Below, piece after piece: positions 23,073 to 35,933 of a DNA stretch of 64,000 nt. Each line of letters opens with the position of its first letter. Position 1 is the first letter of the stretch. The stretch lies in assembly GCA_905250075.1 (NCBI GenBank), contig CAJNOP010000709.1, positions 1-64,000 of the forward strand, written 5' to 3'. The stretch is from Rotaria sp. Silwood1 (lineage: Eukaryota > Rotifera > Eurotatoria > Philodinida > Philodinidae). The position numbers and the translations under genes were made by a program. The notes beneath the pieces are model-generated. The model worked only from the letters and a program-made list of their open reading frames with translations. It was not told where the DNA came from and did not search any database.

Positions 23073-24407
23073 GTATAGATTCATGAGAATTCTTTTCTCC
23101 AGTTTCTCTACAACAAGTATATCTATATGTTGATGATGATGCATCAGTTCGAAAACTTCGGTATACAGTTCGCCCATTTAATGGTTGTGGACTACGATAA
23201 TTTTCAGAAAAAATATCTAATCGAAACATTTCCAATTCATCGTCACTAAGTTGAATAGGTGTTTGAAATACAGTCCAAATAACATTTTCACTGCATGGAG
23301 GTGTTGTTAATGAACCTGAATAACGATAAAAATTGTTTAAATTTGTATTCATCAAAGTTGATAATTGTAAACTAATTACAGCTGACTCATTTGTATCATT
23401 TAATTGATTAGCTGTTGAAAAATATTTTTCCCATGCAGCTAATGTGTCATTATTAGTATTGATAGTTTCTCTCTTTGTTTTACGTTTTTTTCTTGTATGA
23501 TCAGTTGATTCAGAATGATTTGAATTTGATTTAATAGTCTGAATAAATATGCCAAGTACCGCATATTGATTTATTGCCGAGTTTAAATAAACACAATGAA
23601 TTTCACTAGCATATTTTTCATCATTTCTTAATATAAAATATACATTATCAATTAAGTTTCTTCTTTAATAGATGATCATAAGTTTTTCATTATGTTCAAG
23701 CAGAGAAATGTTTGAAGAGCGTCATGTGTTAGATTTCTTATTTTTAATTACTAATTAATGGCAAAAAACTCTTCGGAACACTACAAGAATTTTGAAGATT
23801 TGAAAGCCGTTGTAGAGGTGTAAAAAAATCAAAAAATCATTTTCGTTTGAATCTTTCGTGATTTTCAACTCAAAATCTTGAAAACTTAATCTTTTCTAAT
23901 TAATTGTATTGGTAAAAGTTTCAATTGCTTAATTATTTAAATACTCAAAAGAGAATCTTCTACTATAAGTGAAGAGAGTATTTTTAAAAAATCTAATTAA
24001 CGAATATTTAATTACATTTGATGTTCACTGCCAGATTTATAGTTTTGTCCCCAGTGAGGATGAAAATTAACAAATTCATATGTCCCATTTAAACCACCGC
24101 CACTTAATGTTAGAGGAAACGCAGTTTTGTTGACTTGTGTAGCTGCAATTGAATGTCCATTATTTGTTATTAGAAAATTTTGTGTTGCATTAGTAGCAGA
24201 TGAAAAGTGAAAACGAGGAAATGCTTTATAAACAGTACATGCTGTTTGAATATTGATTGGCGATTGAAACATTCCTTGACAGTTTGGATATGAATCTTCC
24301 CAAACATCTGGTCCAGCATCACCATAATTCCAATGAGTTCCTTGTGATAAAGAAGTATTAACTGAACACAATAATATAAAAACTACCAATAGCCAATGCA
24401 AATGCAT
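23062..24407 (-). CDS. Secreted alpha-carbonic anhydrase A, with altered zinc motif and lost tail
   Basis: Exon 1 is 24407-24016 and exon 2 is 23626-23062 as read to the first stop, joined in phase (intron about 390 nt), giving 318 residues. A signal peptide covers about residues 1-21. Alpha-CA marks: QSPINIQTAC, the proton-shuttle-type NNGH (His85), zinc ligands His116, His118 and His129 (FHPHWG and GSEH), EIH, and SLTTPPCSE. The cysteines after the signal peptide and in TPPC fit the extracellular disulfide. Carbonic anhydrases interconvert CO2 and bicarbonate. The residue between the first two zinc histidines is Pro117 (CCT) where its paralogues have Leu (CTT). The C-terminus ends SILGD because of the 106-bp insertion at 22967-23072; the paralogue at 42573 has a hydrophobic tail there. 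It may be impaired or soluble. Confidence 0.88.
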
Positions 24408-27400
24408 GATGATCGATTTATTAGTTAATGAGAAATATCAGCTTTATATTGTGATAAATTATACTCTTGATGATATAGATAAATGAATCAATATATTTGA
24501 ATTTGACTTCTAGTTTCTTTTTTTGGACACAGGGGAGTAACCTTTTTTTCTGCAGTGAAAATGAAACACTAGTCTTTTTATATATCTATTCATTAACGTG
24601 GATGATATGTGATGTCATTACCTTGACGCATTGAAAGCGTAAACTAAAAGTTGATTAATTGATTATTATTTTCTTAACAGAGGTTACCTTAATGATTCAG
24701 ATATTTTTATTTTTCCTTTCATTACCAAATGTTATTGATTTTTAAATGATTAAATGAAAGCAACTATTTAGATTTTTACGTTTTAGTTATTTCATTTTTC
24801 GTTTTTCTTTTTCGTAAATATGCAGATATATCAATACATATATTGTTTTTTTCTTGTTGAAATAGGAATTGTAAATAAGTGTACTATGAATCAAGTTGAA
24901 TATTTTAGAAAAACTAAATTACTGTGTTGTGCCATAATGAATAATATATAAATAGAATTTAACCGTGTGCAAATAAATTATTTTCTGTATGAGTATAGAA
25001 ATATATCTATATCACATTCTATCGAGACGATGCTACTTCAAATTTTACTATCATATATCTATAAAATATCACCTGTTGAATATTTTAGAGCATTTGATAT
25101 TACCAAGAAAAGGAGACAAATCATATATTTATCTCGAATAACAAGACTTTCGATCATCAATTTTTTTCCAGTATTCATTTCATAGTTTCATTTCGCAAAA
25201 AAATGTAGGCACTGCTCTTCATCAACTACACTCTCAACCTCACTTTTTTACAATAATCTGTTTGATCTCTAAAAACAAAGCATTCAATGTCAATGCGTTA
25301 TGTTTATCATGTAGAAACTCCGAAGAAAAGATCAGGAAAAATCATAGTTCGAAAAAAAATTGACCATCAAAACTACTTTTTCTCATTCATGTAATTGGCG
25401 AGTATTATAATTGAATCGATATTTACAATGATTGCAGATACGCACTATTCCTTACAATGTTCATTGTCCGAGTAATAAATTCATTAGAGATAGTAATAAT
25501 AATTATTATGATTATTATTGTCTCATACATATCATAAATAATAAAAAAAGTTCGTACAGTTTTTTTGTGAATCGAAGATGAGAATCCAAATTGCTGTCTT
25601 TGTTTATTGTAACTTCAAAACTATATTTGAATTGCACTTTATTTAGAACTGCGTAATATTTTTTATAGAGATTTTTCTCAAGGACAGACTCTACTCTTCA
25701 TTAAACATAGTTACACATACTTAAGTCAATGATTAATGAACTAGATAAGGAAGTAAAAAGCATGTTTTTGATGAATTAGCATGCAGAACGAAGCAATAAA
25801 TATCAATTAATATTAGGTGTGCGTCTCATATATTTTTGCGAATGAAAAAAAATTAAAATGTCATTATTCATTGATATATATTATCGGGCATTATAAAAAT
25901 AGAATCATGTTAGCTGTCCTATCTTTTCGAAGAGTAAACATCGTTGTAAAATTTTGAGCTACTGAATGACTATTTCACTATGAAAAAATTATTATTATTA
26001 TCATGGTGAAAATGAAATATTTTACACAGATACAATTTTCATTCGAACATTGAAATAAATTTTAGGTAATAAGAATATTTTCAGATATTTTGTAATAAAG
26101 TTATTCGATTCTAACTTTCATTCGAGTTTCAATTATTAACATCAAATAAAATAATAAATGTATTTCTATTAAAAAAAGTGCATGACAAATGAATAGCTTA
26201 TTTGTAAACATATATATCAATCAATTTTATCTTTTACCACTGTTTAGTTCTTTATTTTTATCATAACTCAATTGAACTTTACGACTTACTGAACTCATAA
26301 TATGACATCCTTTGACACCTTGCATAATCAGAAATAGGTTCTAGTTAGTAAAAACAATACTATAAATCACCCTTATCAGCTTATGATTTAGTCTTTTTAT
26401 AAATCAAGTACCACACAAAAAATACACAACTCGAGAAAATTGTCTGTTTTTGTTGTTTTTATACATGTTTAAATGAAGGTCGACGAGCTCAATAAGAATA
26501 TGTATATTTTCAATTTTTTTGAAGACTTTTTTGATAAAGACATCGATATTTTTCATACTAAATCACTAATATATTTTTTTCAATTTCAAAAAACGATTCT
26601 ACTTTCATGCTGATTGTAAAACTAATGTTTAAATTTGCTATAAAATATGGTGTTTGTGAGGCTAATTTGTGATACTATTCAAGTATGTTATCATCATTAA
26701 GCGCATTAGATCATAAAATGACCTATCAGTAATATTTCAATCAGTCGATAACATTTTTTGTAAAGCTATCTAACTTTTATATGCCCTTGAAACTGGCAGA
26801 CATTATGTTTGAAAAATATAATTGTGGTTTTTCAAAATATCACTTTATTGAAGAACATTGTTCAATTTTGGTTCAGTACTAGAGGTTCGCAAAGTAGGCA
26901 TGGTACAAACAAATGTTTAGGGTAGGAGTAGAGTATTGATCACCTTTATAGTAGCATTTGTGAAAAACAACTTGAACATCATTCATAACATCTTTCTGAT
27001 TTAGAAGAGATCGGTCGTTAGATTGAAGCGAAACTAAGTTTCAGTACAGCATAATCAGTATTGGATTGGTGGAGCGTATGTTTAGCGAACTGTTCACAAA
27101 TTAGTGTATTAGACAAAGGTTATTGAGAGTTCCAACAAGTTCAGTGTAAGCGAAACACTTTTGAAAGAGAAAAGACCGAAATTGTGCAGCGATATTGTTA
27201 ATGATATTTTCTCCTTACAAAACTTTTAAAATAAGTGATAATTTTTTAATTGATTATCGTTAATAAATAATAAAATATAAAGAAAGAATAATGAAGAAAA
27301 CTTCATGTTGACATATGTCGAAACCTGAAAATCTTAGGATGGGGCAAAGAGTCATAGATTTTCATGGAAAAATGAAACTCAATATTCGAATTCTGATAAA

Positions 27401-28829
27401 GAAAATCTCGTATTACTGCCACAATTTCATATTTTAGGAGTCGAAAACCAGAGGTGAACCGAGTTTTCCTCGACAAAGTCATACCTTTCAAGTGAAACAT
27501 TTGGCATTTCCAATAGTACATAAAACTTAGATATATTATGACATAGAAAAAGCTAGATAGCTCTGCAAAAAATTTTCCTGATCTGTTGAAATATCACCTA
27601 CTGCTCATTTTATAATGATAACATACTTGACTAGTACCACAGATTAGTTTCATAGATTCAGTTTCATAATTAGCATGAATAGGAAAATCTTTTTAAAAGT
27701 GAAAAAATGTACTTTTAGAAAAGAAATTGATTTTTTTGTTAAAAGACTACAAAGTTTTGCTGAAACTTTGCATTTCTTGAATTTACTATGTTTGCATCAT
27801 ATATGTATTGAAATATGGTTCTCTTGAGTTTCTCTTTGAAATGAAAATAAAAATCAATGTACCATTTTTGTGTGTAGTAACTTAATTAAAAATTCCTCTC
27901 TCACTGGGTATCGTAAGCATAATACTGTTGATGAGATCAGAGCTGCTAACTCTCTACTTTTGTTCTGACTTGAAATGTCATTAGATCAATTAATGTTTCT
28001 GATTTTTCGCATATATATGTTACTCGATAATTCTCTATTAATATATTGTTATAGTTTTAACTGTTCACTTAATTTATTTTTATTTAAACAAGGTAATAAC
28101 AAGCTGTTGCACGGAATAGCAAAATAAAATCAAAGAGACAGTAATTATAAATATTTTTCATACAAGCAAGGTGAAAGTAAACGCTATGTTCTTTGATTAT
28201 ATCATTAATACTAGGCATGTTTCAAAAAAATACAATTATCATAACGAAAACAACAAATGTTCAAGCATATATAACAAAACTGTAGGCAATAAATGATACT
28301 TATGACAAGTGGCAACAACATTTACACTTGACAATCAATGTTTTCAACAGTGCGAACACAAAATTTATGGTGCCATTATTGTAGAAATAGCATGCCGTTG
28401 TAAAAGTACTCTTGAATAATAAGAGTATGTAGTTAGCATTTGATTTCCAAAACATAAGAGTTCGATTGACAGTTTTGAATCAGATTTCAAAAAATATACC
28501 AAGAATAATGATTGAATTAACTTTTTATCTCACTGAAAAGTATCAATAGAATAGTAAGCATCTTAGTTGTTAGATAATTATTTGCTGTATACAATCAATC
28601 ATACAGATGTCAAACTTTGACTCATTGCTATTGCTGCTGAGATGTTATAGAATATAAACAATGGGTTGCATTATTTATTTTGCAATATGTTGAAAGATTT
28701 ATAGAATTCAAAGCATAGAAAATTATCATAAAAATTAAAATTTGTTTGATATAACTCTATCAATCATATCACTATTTATTCAAATAATATATATTCTTTT
28801 TCTCTTAAAATGTAATTTGATTAAAATAT
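24408..28829. other. Intergenic part of duplicated segment A
   Basis: No intact gene is seen. Much of it aligns in patches to 43863-47324. Short frames such as 24967-25185 and 27303-27521 have no recognisable product and are not preserved in copy B. Confidence 0.4.
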
Positions 28830-28896
28830 AATAAAATCGATCAAAATAATAACAATAATTCAAAATGTTGAATAGTAAAATTTTTCAAATGGAGAT
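28830..28896 (-). pseudogene. Truncated 3' end of a carbonic anhydrase gene
   Basis: This aligns with about 47318-47385, the last codons and stop region of the carbonic anhydrase at 47325-48629. Nothing further upstream of that gene is present here. It marks the exact place where copy A of the duplication was broken. Confidence 0.55.
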
Positions 28897-29159
28897 ATGG
28901 CTGTGGATGTGTGTAGAACTGCAAGAAGAACATCAACACTTCCCGCCCACTATGATCTATACTATCATTTCTGTCATTAGAGTGTCATTGGAGATTTGTT
29001 TAGGTCAGATACTGATTGAATACGAGTTGAACTACACATATGCGTTTCCCGTCCTCAAGGAGTTAAAACCGGTTCTCTGACTTCTTCGTAGGACTCAAAT
29101 ATATAAAAAACAAATCATGCATCGTTTCTTGTAAGACGTACACCTCCCAACAACAATTT

Positions 29160-29340
29160 TGCCTCTCTTTATCCTTTTATGGTGTCAAATTTTGTAGTAA
29201 GTTTATTACTGAGTAGAGATATAACATGAAAGTTTTATTGCATTTTGGCGCACAGGTGGCTTTAATAAAACTTCCATATCATATCTTTACTCAGTAATAA
29301 ACTTGATGTAAAATATGAAAGAATAAAAGAAGGAAAAAGT
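29160..29340. repeat. Foldback (inverted repeat) with about 39-nt near-perfect inner arms
   Basis: 29201-29239 (GTTTATTACTGAGTAGAGAT onward) pairs with 29264-29302 around a 24-nt loop. Weaker pairing extends the stem outward to about 29160 and 29340. It may be a small foldback element. Confidence 0.75.
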
Positions 29341-29471
29341 GAAAAAAGCTTTTGTTTGAGGGTCTTAAATGACTTGTTTTATATTTGAATCGATTTTCCA
29401 TTCGTAATAATACATCGAGTTTTATGATCTTTGTAAATTTTGTTCGAGACAGATCGTGTTAGTGTTTTTAC

Positions 29472-29580
29472 AAGTGTGGATTAGTGTTGGACGATAGAAA
29501 GTTCACACCAGGGCCTAAATCCACATCGTCAAAATGGTTAGACAGTAAAACATCCACAGCGCCCACATTCACACTCACAT
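29472..29580. repeat. Weak telomere-like inverted tract
   Basis: GTGTGGATTAGTGTTGG (about 29474-29490) is followed by CATCCACAGCGCCCACATTC and similar sequence to about 29580. Same G-then-C polarity as the other tracts, but decayed. Confidence 0.35.
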
Positions 29581-29805
29581 CTTACATCCTGTTCTACTTT
29601 TTCGAGTTGCAAACATACGTGGGTCGTTCAATGATAATGGGCGAAGAGTTTTACTTAAAAACGGATGCACCTCTCTTAATGCATTAGATAATCAAGAGGT
29701 GCATGCGTTTCACAAGGAATACATGACTTCTATTTTTTGAGTGCCTTATAACTCAGAAAGAGAAGTATCGTCATGGCTAAGGATGTTAAAGCTCCTGTTT
29801 CTTCA

Positions 29806-30120
29806 GCTTCCGGGTTCTAAGGTATGAAAATTCACTTGAAAATTCGTTTGCACGCATTTTCGAGTATTCAGATATGCGTAGACATGCGTTTTCTGTCAAT
29901 TTGCATCAAACTACTATAGGTTCCGGGATATCTGGAAATGGGAACGTGCATCTGATTTTGGGGTCCTAGGAAAGGGAATCCATCTGAAAATTTGTTTCAA
30001 CGCGTGTTTTATCGTCTTGAGATTTCTGGATATACCTTTTCTTTCAATTTATATCAAGTCACTACGAGTTCTTCGATTGCTGGGCGTGGAGCATGAAAAT
30101 GACATCCCTAAGTCCTGGCT
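29806..30120. repeat. Two diverged tandem copies of a roughly 160-bp sequence
   Basis: The segment from about 29810 (GGTTCTAAGGTATGAAAATT) recurs from about 29970 (GGTCCTAGGAAAGGGAATCC) with shared blocks such as TCTGAAAATT/TTGAAAATTC, TTTCTGTCAATTTGCATC versus TTTCTTTCAATTTATATC, and CTAC(TA/GA)G. Role unknown. Confidence 0.5.
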
Positions 30121-32574
30121 AAAACTTTTGGTAGATTACTAGGGACAAGAGACCTGTTCAATAGTAAAGCGCTTCCAGTGAGAGTCCTGTGCGTGGTCAT
30201 TTATGACAGCATTTCGTTAAGGACTATATAGAACTAGAGATAGTTTCCAGTAATTTGTTCGTACAAAAATTTCCTCGCAAATTACTCTGTATACAGATTA
30301 CAGACGTTCTTGCAGCATTGTATTGAATTTTAAGCTAAAACAACAGTTACAATTTTTTCTGCTAAAAAGTTGTTTGCTAAGCAATGTAACGTGTATAAAA
30401 GGCTTTTGTACATGGATTTCATTCACTAAAAAATAATATAATATCACGAATAAAGATTTCCTCTGTGAACTGTTTTGTGACGCCATGGTAGAGATTTGAT
30501 TATAGTAAAGTTTTACCGTAATTTCATGTTGGTACTCTTTCTCTTCCTTTTTTATCAGAGCTGTAGCGGTAGAGAAAATCAATTACTAATTTGATTAGGT
30601 CATTTCAAATAGGGTTCATATCAGTAAAATCTAGAAAAGTTATTTTGAAAAAATTACTGCTAAAAATGGACATATTTTGCAGGGAAAAGTTTTGAGAACA
30701 TATTGTAACAAAACCGTGGTAAAGAAACTCTTTCTAATATTCATAATGGGATAATGGTACTCATCAGATTCTCTGGAACTCGCTTGATGCGCCTAATTGT
30801 CGATTGCCGACAGCGTGTTAGAAATAAATTATATTTGATAACTCCTGAGATCTGAATCATTACGTGGGGCCGTATTCACTCTGGCGTGGACTATAGAAAA
30901 ATTTTATTTTGATGAACAAAAGGTAAACTTAGATGGCGCGTTCTTATGGATTTTAAAGAATCGAACTACCGATCTCAAATGGCTCTGTGTGATTCAAGTA
31001 GACCGAAGTTCCAGCTTTCTTTTTTTGTATAAAAAGATTTAAAGAAACCTGGCGCTATCTTTGACTTTTTTAATATGTCAGGATCTAAGCTCACTCCAGT
31101 ATAAAACCCTGGCTACACTGCTAACATATGCGTCCTTACTTCGCCATCAAGGGGTGCTGTGGAAGTTCCAATCGTTTCCAAGTTGACTTAAAATTTCTTC
31201 GCTGCCTTCCTAATGCAAAGAAAGCATACACCAATGTTTCATTATTAAACATCTAATACGAGTTATGATTTAAAACAACAGCATAACTGTCAGCACTTTA
31301 ATGAACATATGTATGGTACAGGTTGATCATGTCTGCGAAAAGGAACAGGGCACTAGATTTTTCTTATTATTATACAACGACTTAAGAGTATATCAGTACT
31401 TGTACAAAAATTATCAATATTTTAGTATTGGACAATCAGTTTGCGGACCAGAGTTAGCTTCTTTTATAAAGAACTCTTTTGTATATTATTGCACATGTCA
31501 CATTATAAGGGTCCTAAATGTAAAGAGCCAATCAAAATCGAATGCGAGACTCCTGCACAAAAAATCCATAGACGTTTGTTTTTGCGTCGTTATTAAGAGT
31601 CAGTAATCTATAATCTTTGCGCAGCAAATATCTTTCTGCCGACGATATACGGAATAGTATTTTCTTCGTTGAAAGATCATAAATATTCAACTAAGGAAAT
31701 ACGCAATAAGATTTATTATTTCTTAGACTGAAGTCAGATAACGAAATTTTCATAATTTTAGTGTCCATTTGACATAAATCTTTCTTCTATTAATAGTAAA
31801 ACAGACTTCATCTTCTTCACAAATCAAATATTCTTCAAATGACCGACAAGAAAAGTAGGGTTTGATGCGTAGAAGTATGATAAGTAGTCAATTGTGGAAA
31901 TGCGCAATAAGTCCTGTTCTCTATATGCATAGTGATTTGCTCCTGCCAAACATGTTAATAAGCGACTAATATGTCAGACATTTGGTTGACAGAGACGTTT
32001 TGAGTTTCGAATGAAAGATGTAGTCGAACATTGCCTCCTCTATAAATATTTGATTAGTAGAAAAGCTTGATATTCTATCCAACTAAACGTCACTAAACTG
32101 TGTAGGCAAATTCATCGGTAGTATCAATATCGTTCTATGCAATGCGATATCAGATATATTCAAGATGCTTTACTTGTGCAATTTTGTCATGCATTTTCTA
32201 ATAATATCCTTAACAGTAAGTTCGGATCAATATCTGAGACAACAAATATATTTTCTAAAAGTTACAGAACGTTTCGAGCATCATAGCATGGACACTTCAT
32301 TAAGAGTTATAGCAAAAGTCAAAATAATAATTTATAAATCTAAATTAGATAAAATATATTAATATTAAGAATCAAGAAGTATCAGAATATGAAAACGAAG
32401 AACGCTTATGTCATAATCTTGAAATTGCAAAATCGAAATCGCTAGGTAAAACAGAAAAATTAAAACTCTAATTCGGAGAAATGTTTGATTCATTGTTATA
32501 ACAGTTTTAATGGAACTCGACGAGAATTATTTGGTACAACTGGCAGAAAATAATGGTGTAAGTTTTTTCTCGTT

Positions 32575-32800
32575 TCTGTTTACCATCATCTGTACGGATT
32601 CCTAGCCATGAATAATCCCGTTCTGTCCATCATTCCATATATGGTCGTTCACATACTGAGGTAACAATAGAAATGAGAGCTTCATGTGACAAATTTGCAA
32701 TGAGAGAAAAGCGTAGCCAATTCAATATCGGTTAATATTACTTGGTATTCCGTTGCATCTACTCTCTTTGTCTATCAGCCAATTTTCAGCATTAATACCC
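32575..32800 (-). pseudogene. Degenerate coding remnant of unknown family
   Basis: The minus strand carries a good-looking frame with NWLRFSLIANLSHEALI, then SVCERPYME, an in-frame TGA, and WTERDYSWLGIRTDDGKQKR. A second piece (LSCLGINAENWLIDKES) lies upstream in another frame. The pattern of a single stop and a frame change argues for a decayed gene. I do not recognise the family. Confidence 0.4.
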
Positions 32801-35017
32801 AGGCAACTCAATATTTAAAGTATTATGACAAACAGGCAGGATAGAGCATTATCTTGGTAGAACAAATGAATGCAGAAAAAATATCTTACCGAGACGCAGA
32901 TGACATGAAAAGTTCACATAAAGAACTAGAACTGGTAGAACATGTTCTATGAACAAGCAACATTTGTCACACAAGCGATTGATATGGTTTGTCCTATCTA
33001 GTCCAATCGGATGGAGAATATAGTTTGTCCAAACGTAACGTTGTGACGTTTTTGACACATTCTTTTTCTATTATCTTGGAAACTGTGAGAGCTAGAAAGT
33101 TCATCCAAACACCATCCGATACAGATTATCGTGTTCTATTTATGCTATCAAAACGACATTTTTTCGTTAGAGGCTCGAGCTTGTAGAGAGTGTTTTTGGT
33201 TGCGTAACGCTGTGACATAAAAAGACCCTCAATTTGCAGTTATCTTACTTAAGTTCTAATTTTCTGCGAAAGATGATCTCCAAATGAAATGTTCCTAGAG
33301 TCAATTTGTAGAGCATCGAACGAGCTTTTTAAAGGTAAAAAAGGCTTCCATCTAGATATTGTTACTCGTATGAGAAGCCCAAAATCAAAATGTAATGATG
33401 TAACACGGGTTTTTGTTCACGAGTTTGGAGGCTCTTAACCTGCTCAGAAATATTTGATTTTCACAAATATTGATCTTTCTGTCTATCTAATCGTTCTACG
33501 CAAGAATCAAACTCCTACAGAAAAACGGGAGCTCATTAACTGTAGAATACAATGGAAGCTGTAGAAGAATGTACAAGTTGTTCTTGACAACGAAAGTTAA
33601 AAAAAGGCCATTTTGCAGAGAATTAAATTCTGCATCAAACGTTATGTCATTCAGCAGTTTTTGAACAAAATTCTTGTTTAGAAAGTTCAAAAGAGAGATT
33701 TTTGAAAAGTTAAAAACTTGATTTTTGATGTTAAAATCCAGTTTTTAAAGAGCAGATGTCCAATTCGTAATCAATATGAAAAACTGCATGTAGGAATGTG
33801 TTCAGATCTACTCGACTCGAAAAAGAAATTTTCAAAAACTTGATCAGCGAAGTATCGCATTACATGGACAGGCCGAATAACCGTAATTCCCCAAAAGGAA
33901 ACTCATCAGGGACATTCGCACGTTTTTGACCCATTTTCTCCTTATACCATTCTCTATGTGTGCGCTCGCTTTGCAGTCAAACTCGTGAGATAGGGTTTGA
34001 AACGATTCTTAAAGGAAGTATCAGTATGAGACCGATCTCGTACATCTTCACAACTTCGAAATCTTGTTAGCATTTTCTAATAATATGGTTGTGTTATTTT
34101 GAAGCGATTTTCTAGGAAGCTGCAAACCGTCACCCATGTCGCAAAGACGTACAAAGTTTCATATTTCTTCTGAAATCGAAGTGCTTCGAATATTGTTAAA
34201 TTTCTAAAATCATGTTAAAATCAATAGAATATCAGTGATGTCTAAAAATCTAGCGGCAACTTTTTCATTGGTATCACTTCACACTTTTGTTTACTTCGTG
34301 AAAACAATAGATTTCAGACCAAAATACGAACGCATTAGACATTCACATAGGTGAATGAACTGGTTTCGTCTAACTCTAACATAGATTACTTAGATCGGTA
34401 GCGAATAGCAAATACTCAAGGTAATTCTTTATGCCAACCTGACATTGCAAATTCATTCAGCGCATCTATGTAATCAAGTTCTTCGAAACTGTCCAATTTT
34501 TGTGGGAGTGTGCGCCGTCGGTTAGTCATTTCTTCACTAAAGACGCACTTTGGTCTGTTTATTCTTGATTTCCCTCTATCTCCCTGCGGTGGTTCGTTAC
34601 TGGTAACTCCAAGGGTAAGTGATTGATCTAATCTATGGAAAAGATAATTCTGAGAAAAAAGGACTTTGTATATTATCTTGTCTGCGTAATGATTTGTCTA
34701 TTCGTAATTATGCCTTCAAAACTTTCTTTTCGCAAAAATAGGTACTCATCATGATAAAGTCTAAGATTTCATCCTTAAGATACCCATGGATGGCCCAAAT
34801 AGATACACAGATTAGACAGCATGAAGTATCATTCCCAGAAAGAACAATTTGGTTGACTTTCAAGAAACTTCCGCTCTGCCCAAAGAATTTGAGTTACTCG
34901 GAACTTCGTATAACCTGTTTGTTTCATTTACAAGAAATTATTTTGTAGCGGTACTCTTCAACAAAGACAGACATGACATTGGACAGGGTTGCGTCGATGC
35001 GCATAGCGATATACAGG

Positions 35018-35073
35018 CTGTAGGTGTAGGTGTGTTTTATGGTCTTCTCTTCAATCAGACTCACACCCACATC
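35018..35073. repeat. Telomere-like inverted tract
   Basis: TGTAGGTGTAGGTGTG (about 35019-35034) is followed by ACTCACACCCACATCC (about 35059-35074). Same polarity as the others; lies about 860 nt upstream of the glycosyltransferase-like gene. Confidence 0.5.
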
Positions 35074-35933
35074 CTAATTAGTCGAACAGAATCGGTTCGG
35101 CATCAGGATTTCCTAATTCATTTCGGGCTCCGATACACAAATTTATGAGAGCTAATGCAAATATGCTTTTTGGTTTTTTCATGTAGCACACGTAATAGAA
35201 AAAGACTCCTTATATGACTACAGTCTCTTCTTCAGTCAGAAACAGAAAATATCTCAGTAGAATATTGTAACAAATATGTACACTATCGAATAAGATTGAA
35301 GTACGCAGAGACGCATCTTGCAAAAGCCCAATATGATTGTGCTCGAATTGACACTGTTGAGTGCACGATATTGCTGAAATTTCTAAAACCTCATAAACTT
35401 ACGAAGCTTTGAAAAGTTGAGTAATATCGGAAAATTTCGCGTTTGCAAATCTATCCATTGTTGCAGTCTGTTTTGTAATGGAGTGTTCGAGAGCAACTGT
35501 TCTTTTTCTACTTTAAGTATGGTATTATATGTCTCGAGTTTTAGGGAAATTTTTCAGAAGGAAATTCAATAGTGATTTCAAACTATGAGGTTGAATATCG
35601 CATTTATTGTCGAGTAGACATACAATTTCACCAGGATTCATCTATTCATCTCTTTCATTTTCCTCTTGGTTTTTTTATTGATACTTGTAGATAAGAATAC
35701 TGCATTAGCTGACAACTTTCTTCATCACATACATTTTATTACCTTGCCGTTTCACTATAACTGATAAAAAAAAGAGAAAACAAAAGGAAAGTAAAGATCG
35801 AAATACATGATTATGTTAGTGTCTTGTGCAACCATGATTTATTGAGGTAAATTTTATAACTACACAATACCATTATTAAAATGTTAGACAGTCGAAGCAG
35901 CAACAGATAATTTTCCAGTCTAAATTCAGTTCA

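Larger units (their letters stand above)
19689..28896 (+). repeat. Segmental duplication, copy A (direct)
   Basis: This block matches 38718-47385 in the same order and orientation, for example 21805-22060 with 40770-41040, the carbonic anhydrase genes at 23062 and 42573, and 27650-27890 with 46600-46850. Similarity varies from near-identity in coding parts to heavy indels between genes. Homology stops at about 28896, inside what is the C-terminal coding end of the 47325-48629 gene in copy B, and the sequence becomes GTGGATGTGTGTAG at once. Copy A lacks about 930 bp present at 41085-42010. Confidence 0.85.
28897..35933. other. Less AT-rich island with relics between the duplicated copies
   Basis: By eye this region has more G and C than either flank and shares nothing with the duplicated blocks. 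It starts with a short GTGGATGTGTGTAG tract. I find no intact gene before 35934: only foldbacks, diverged tandem copies, a coding remnant at about 32575-32800 and telomere-like tracts. Short open frames (for example 31301-31606, 32989-33186, 34751-35148) have no recognisable domains. Confidence 0.5.
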
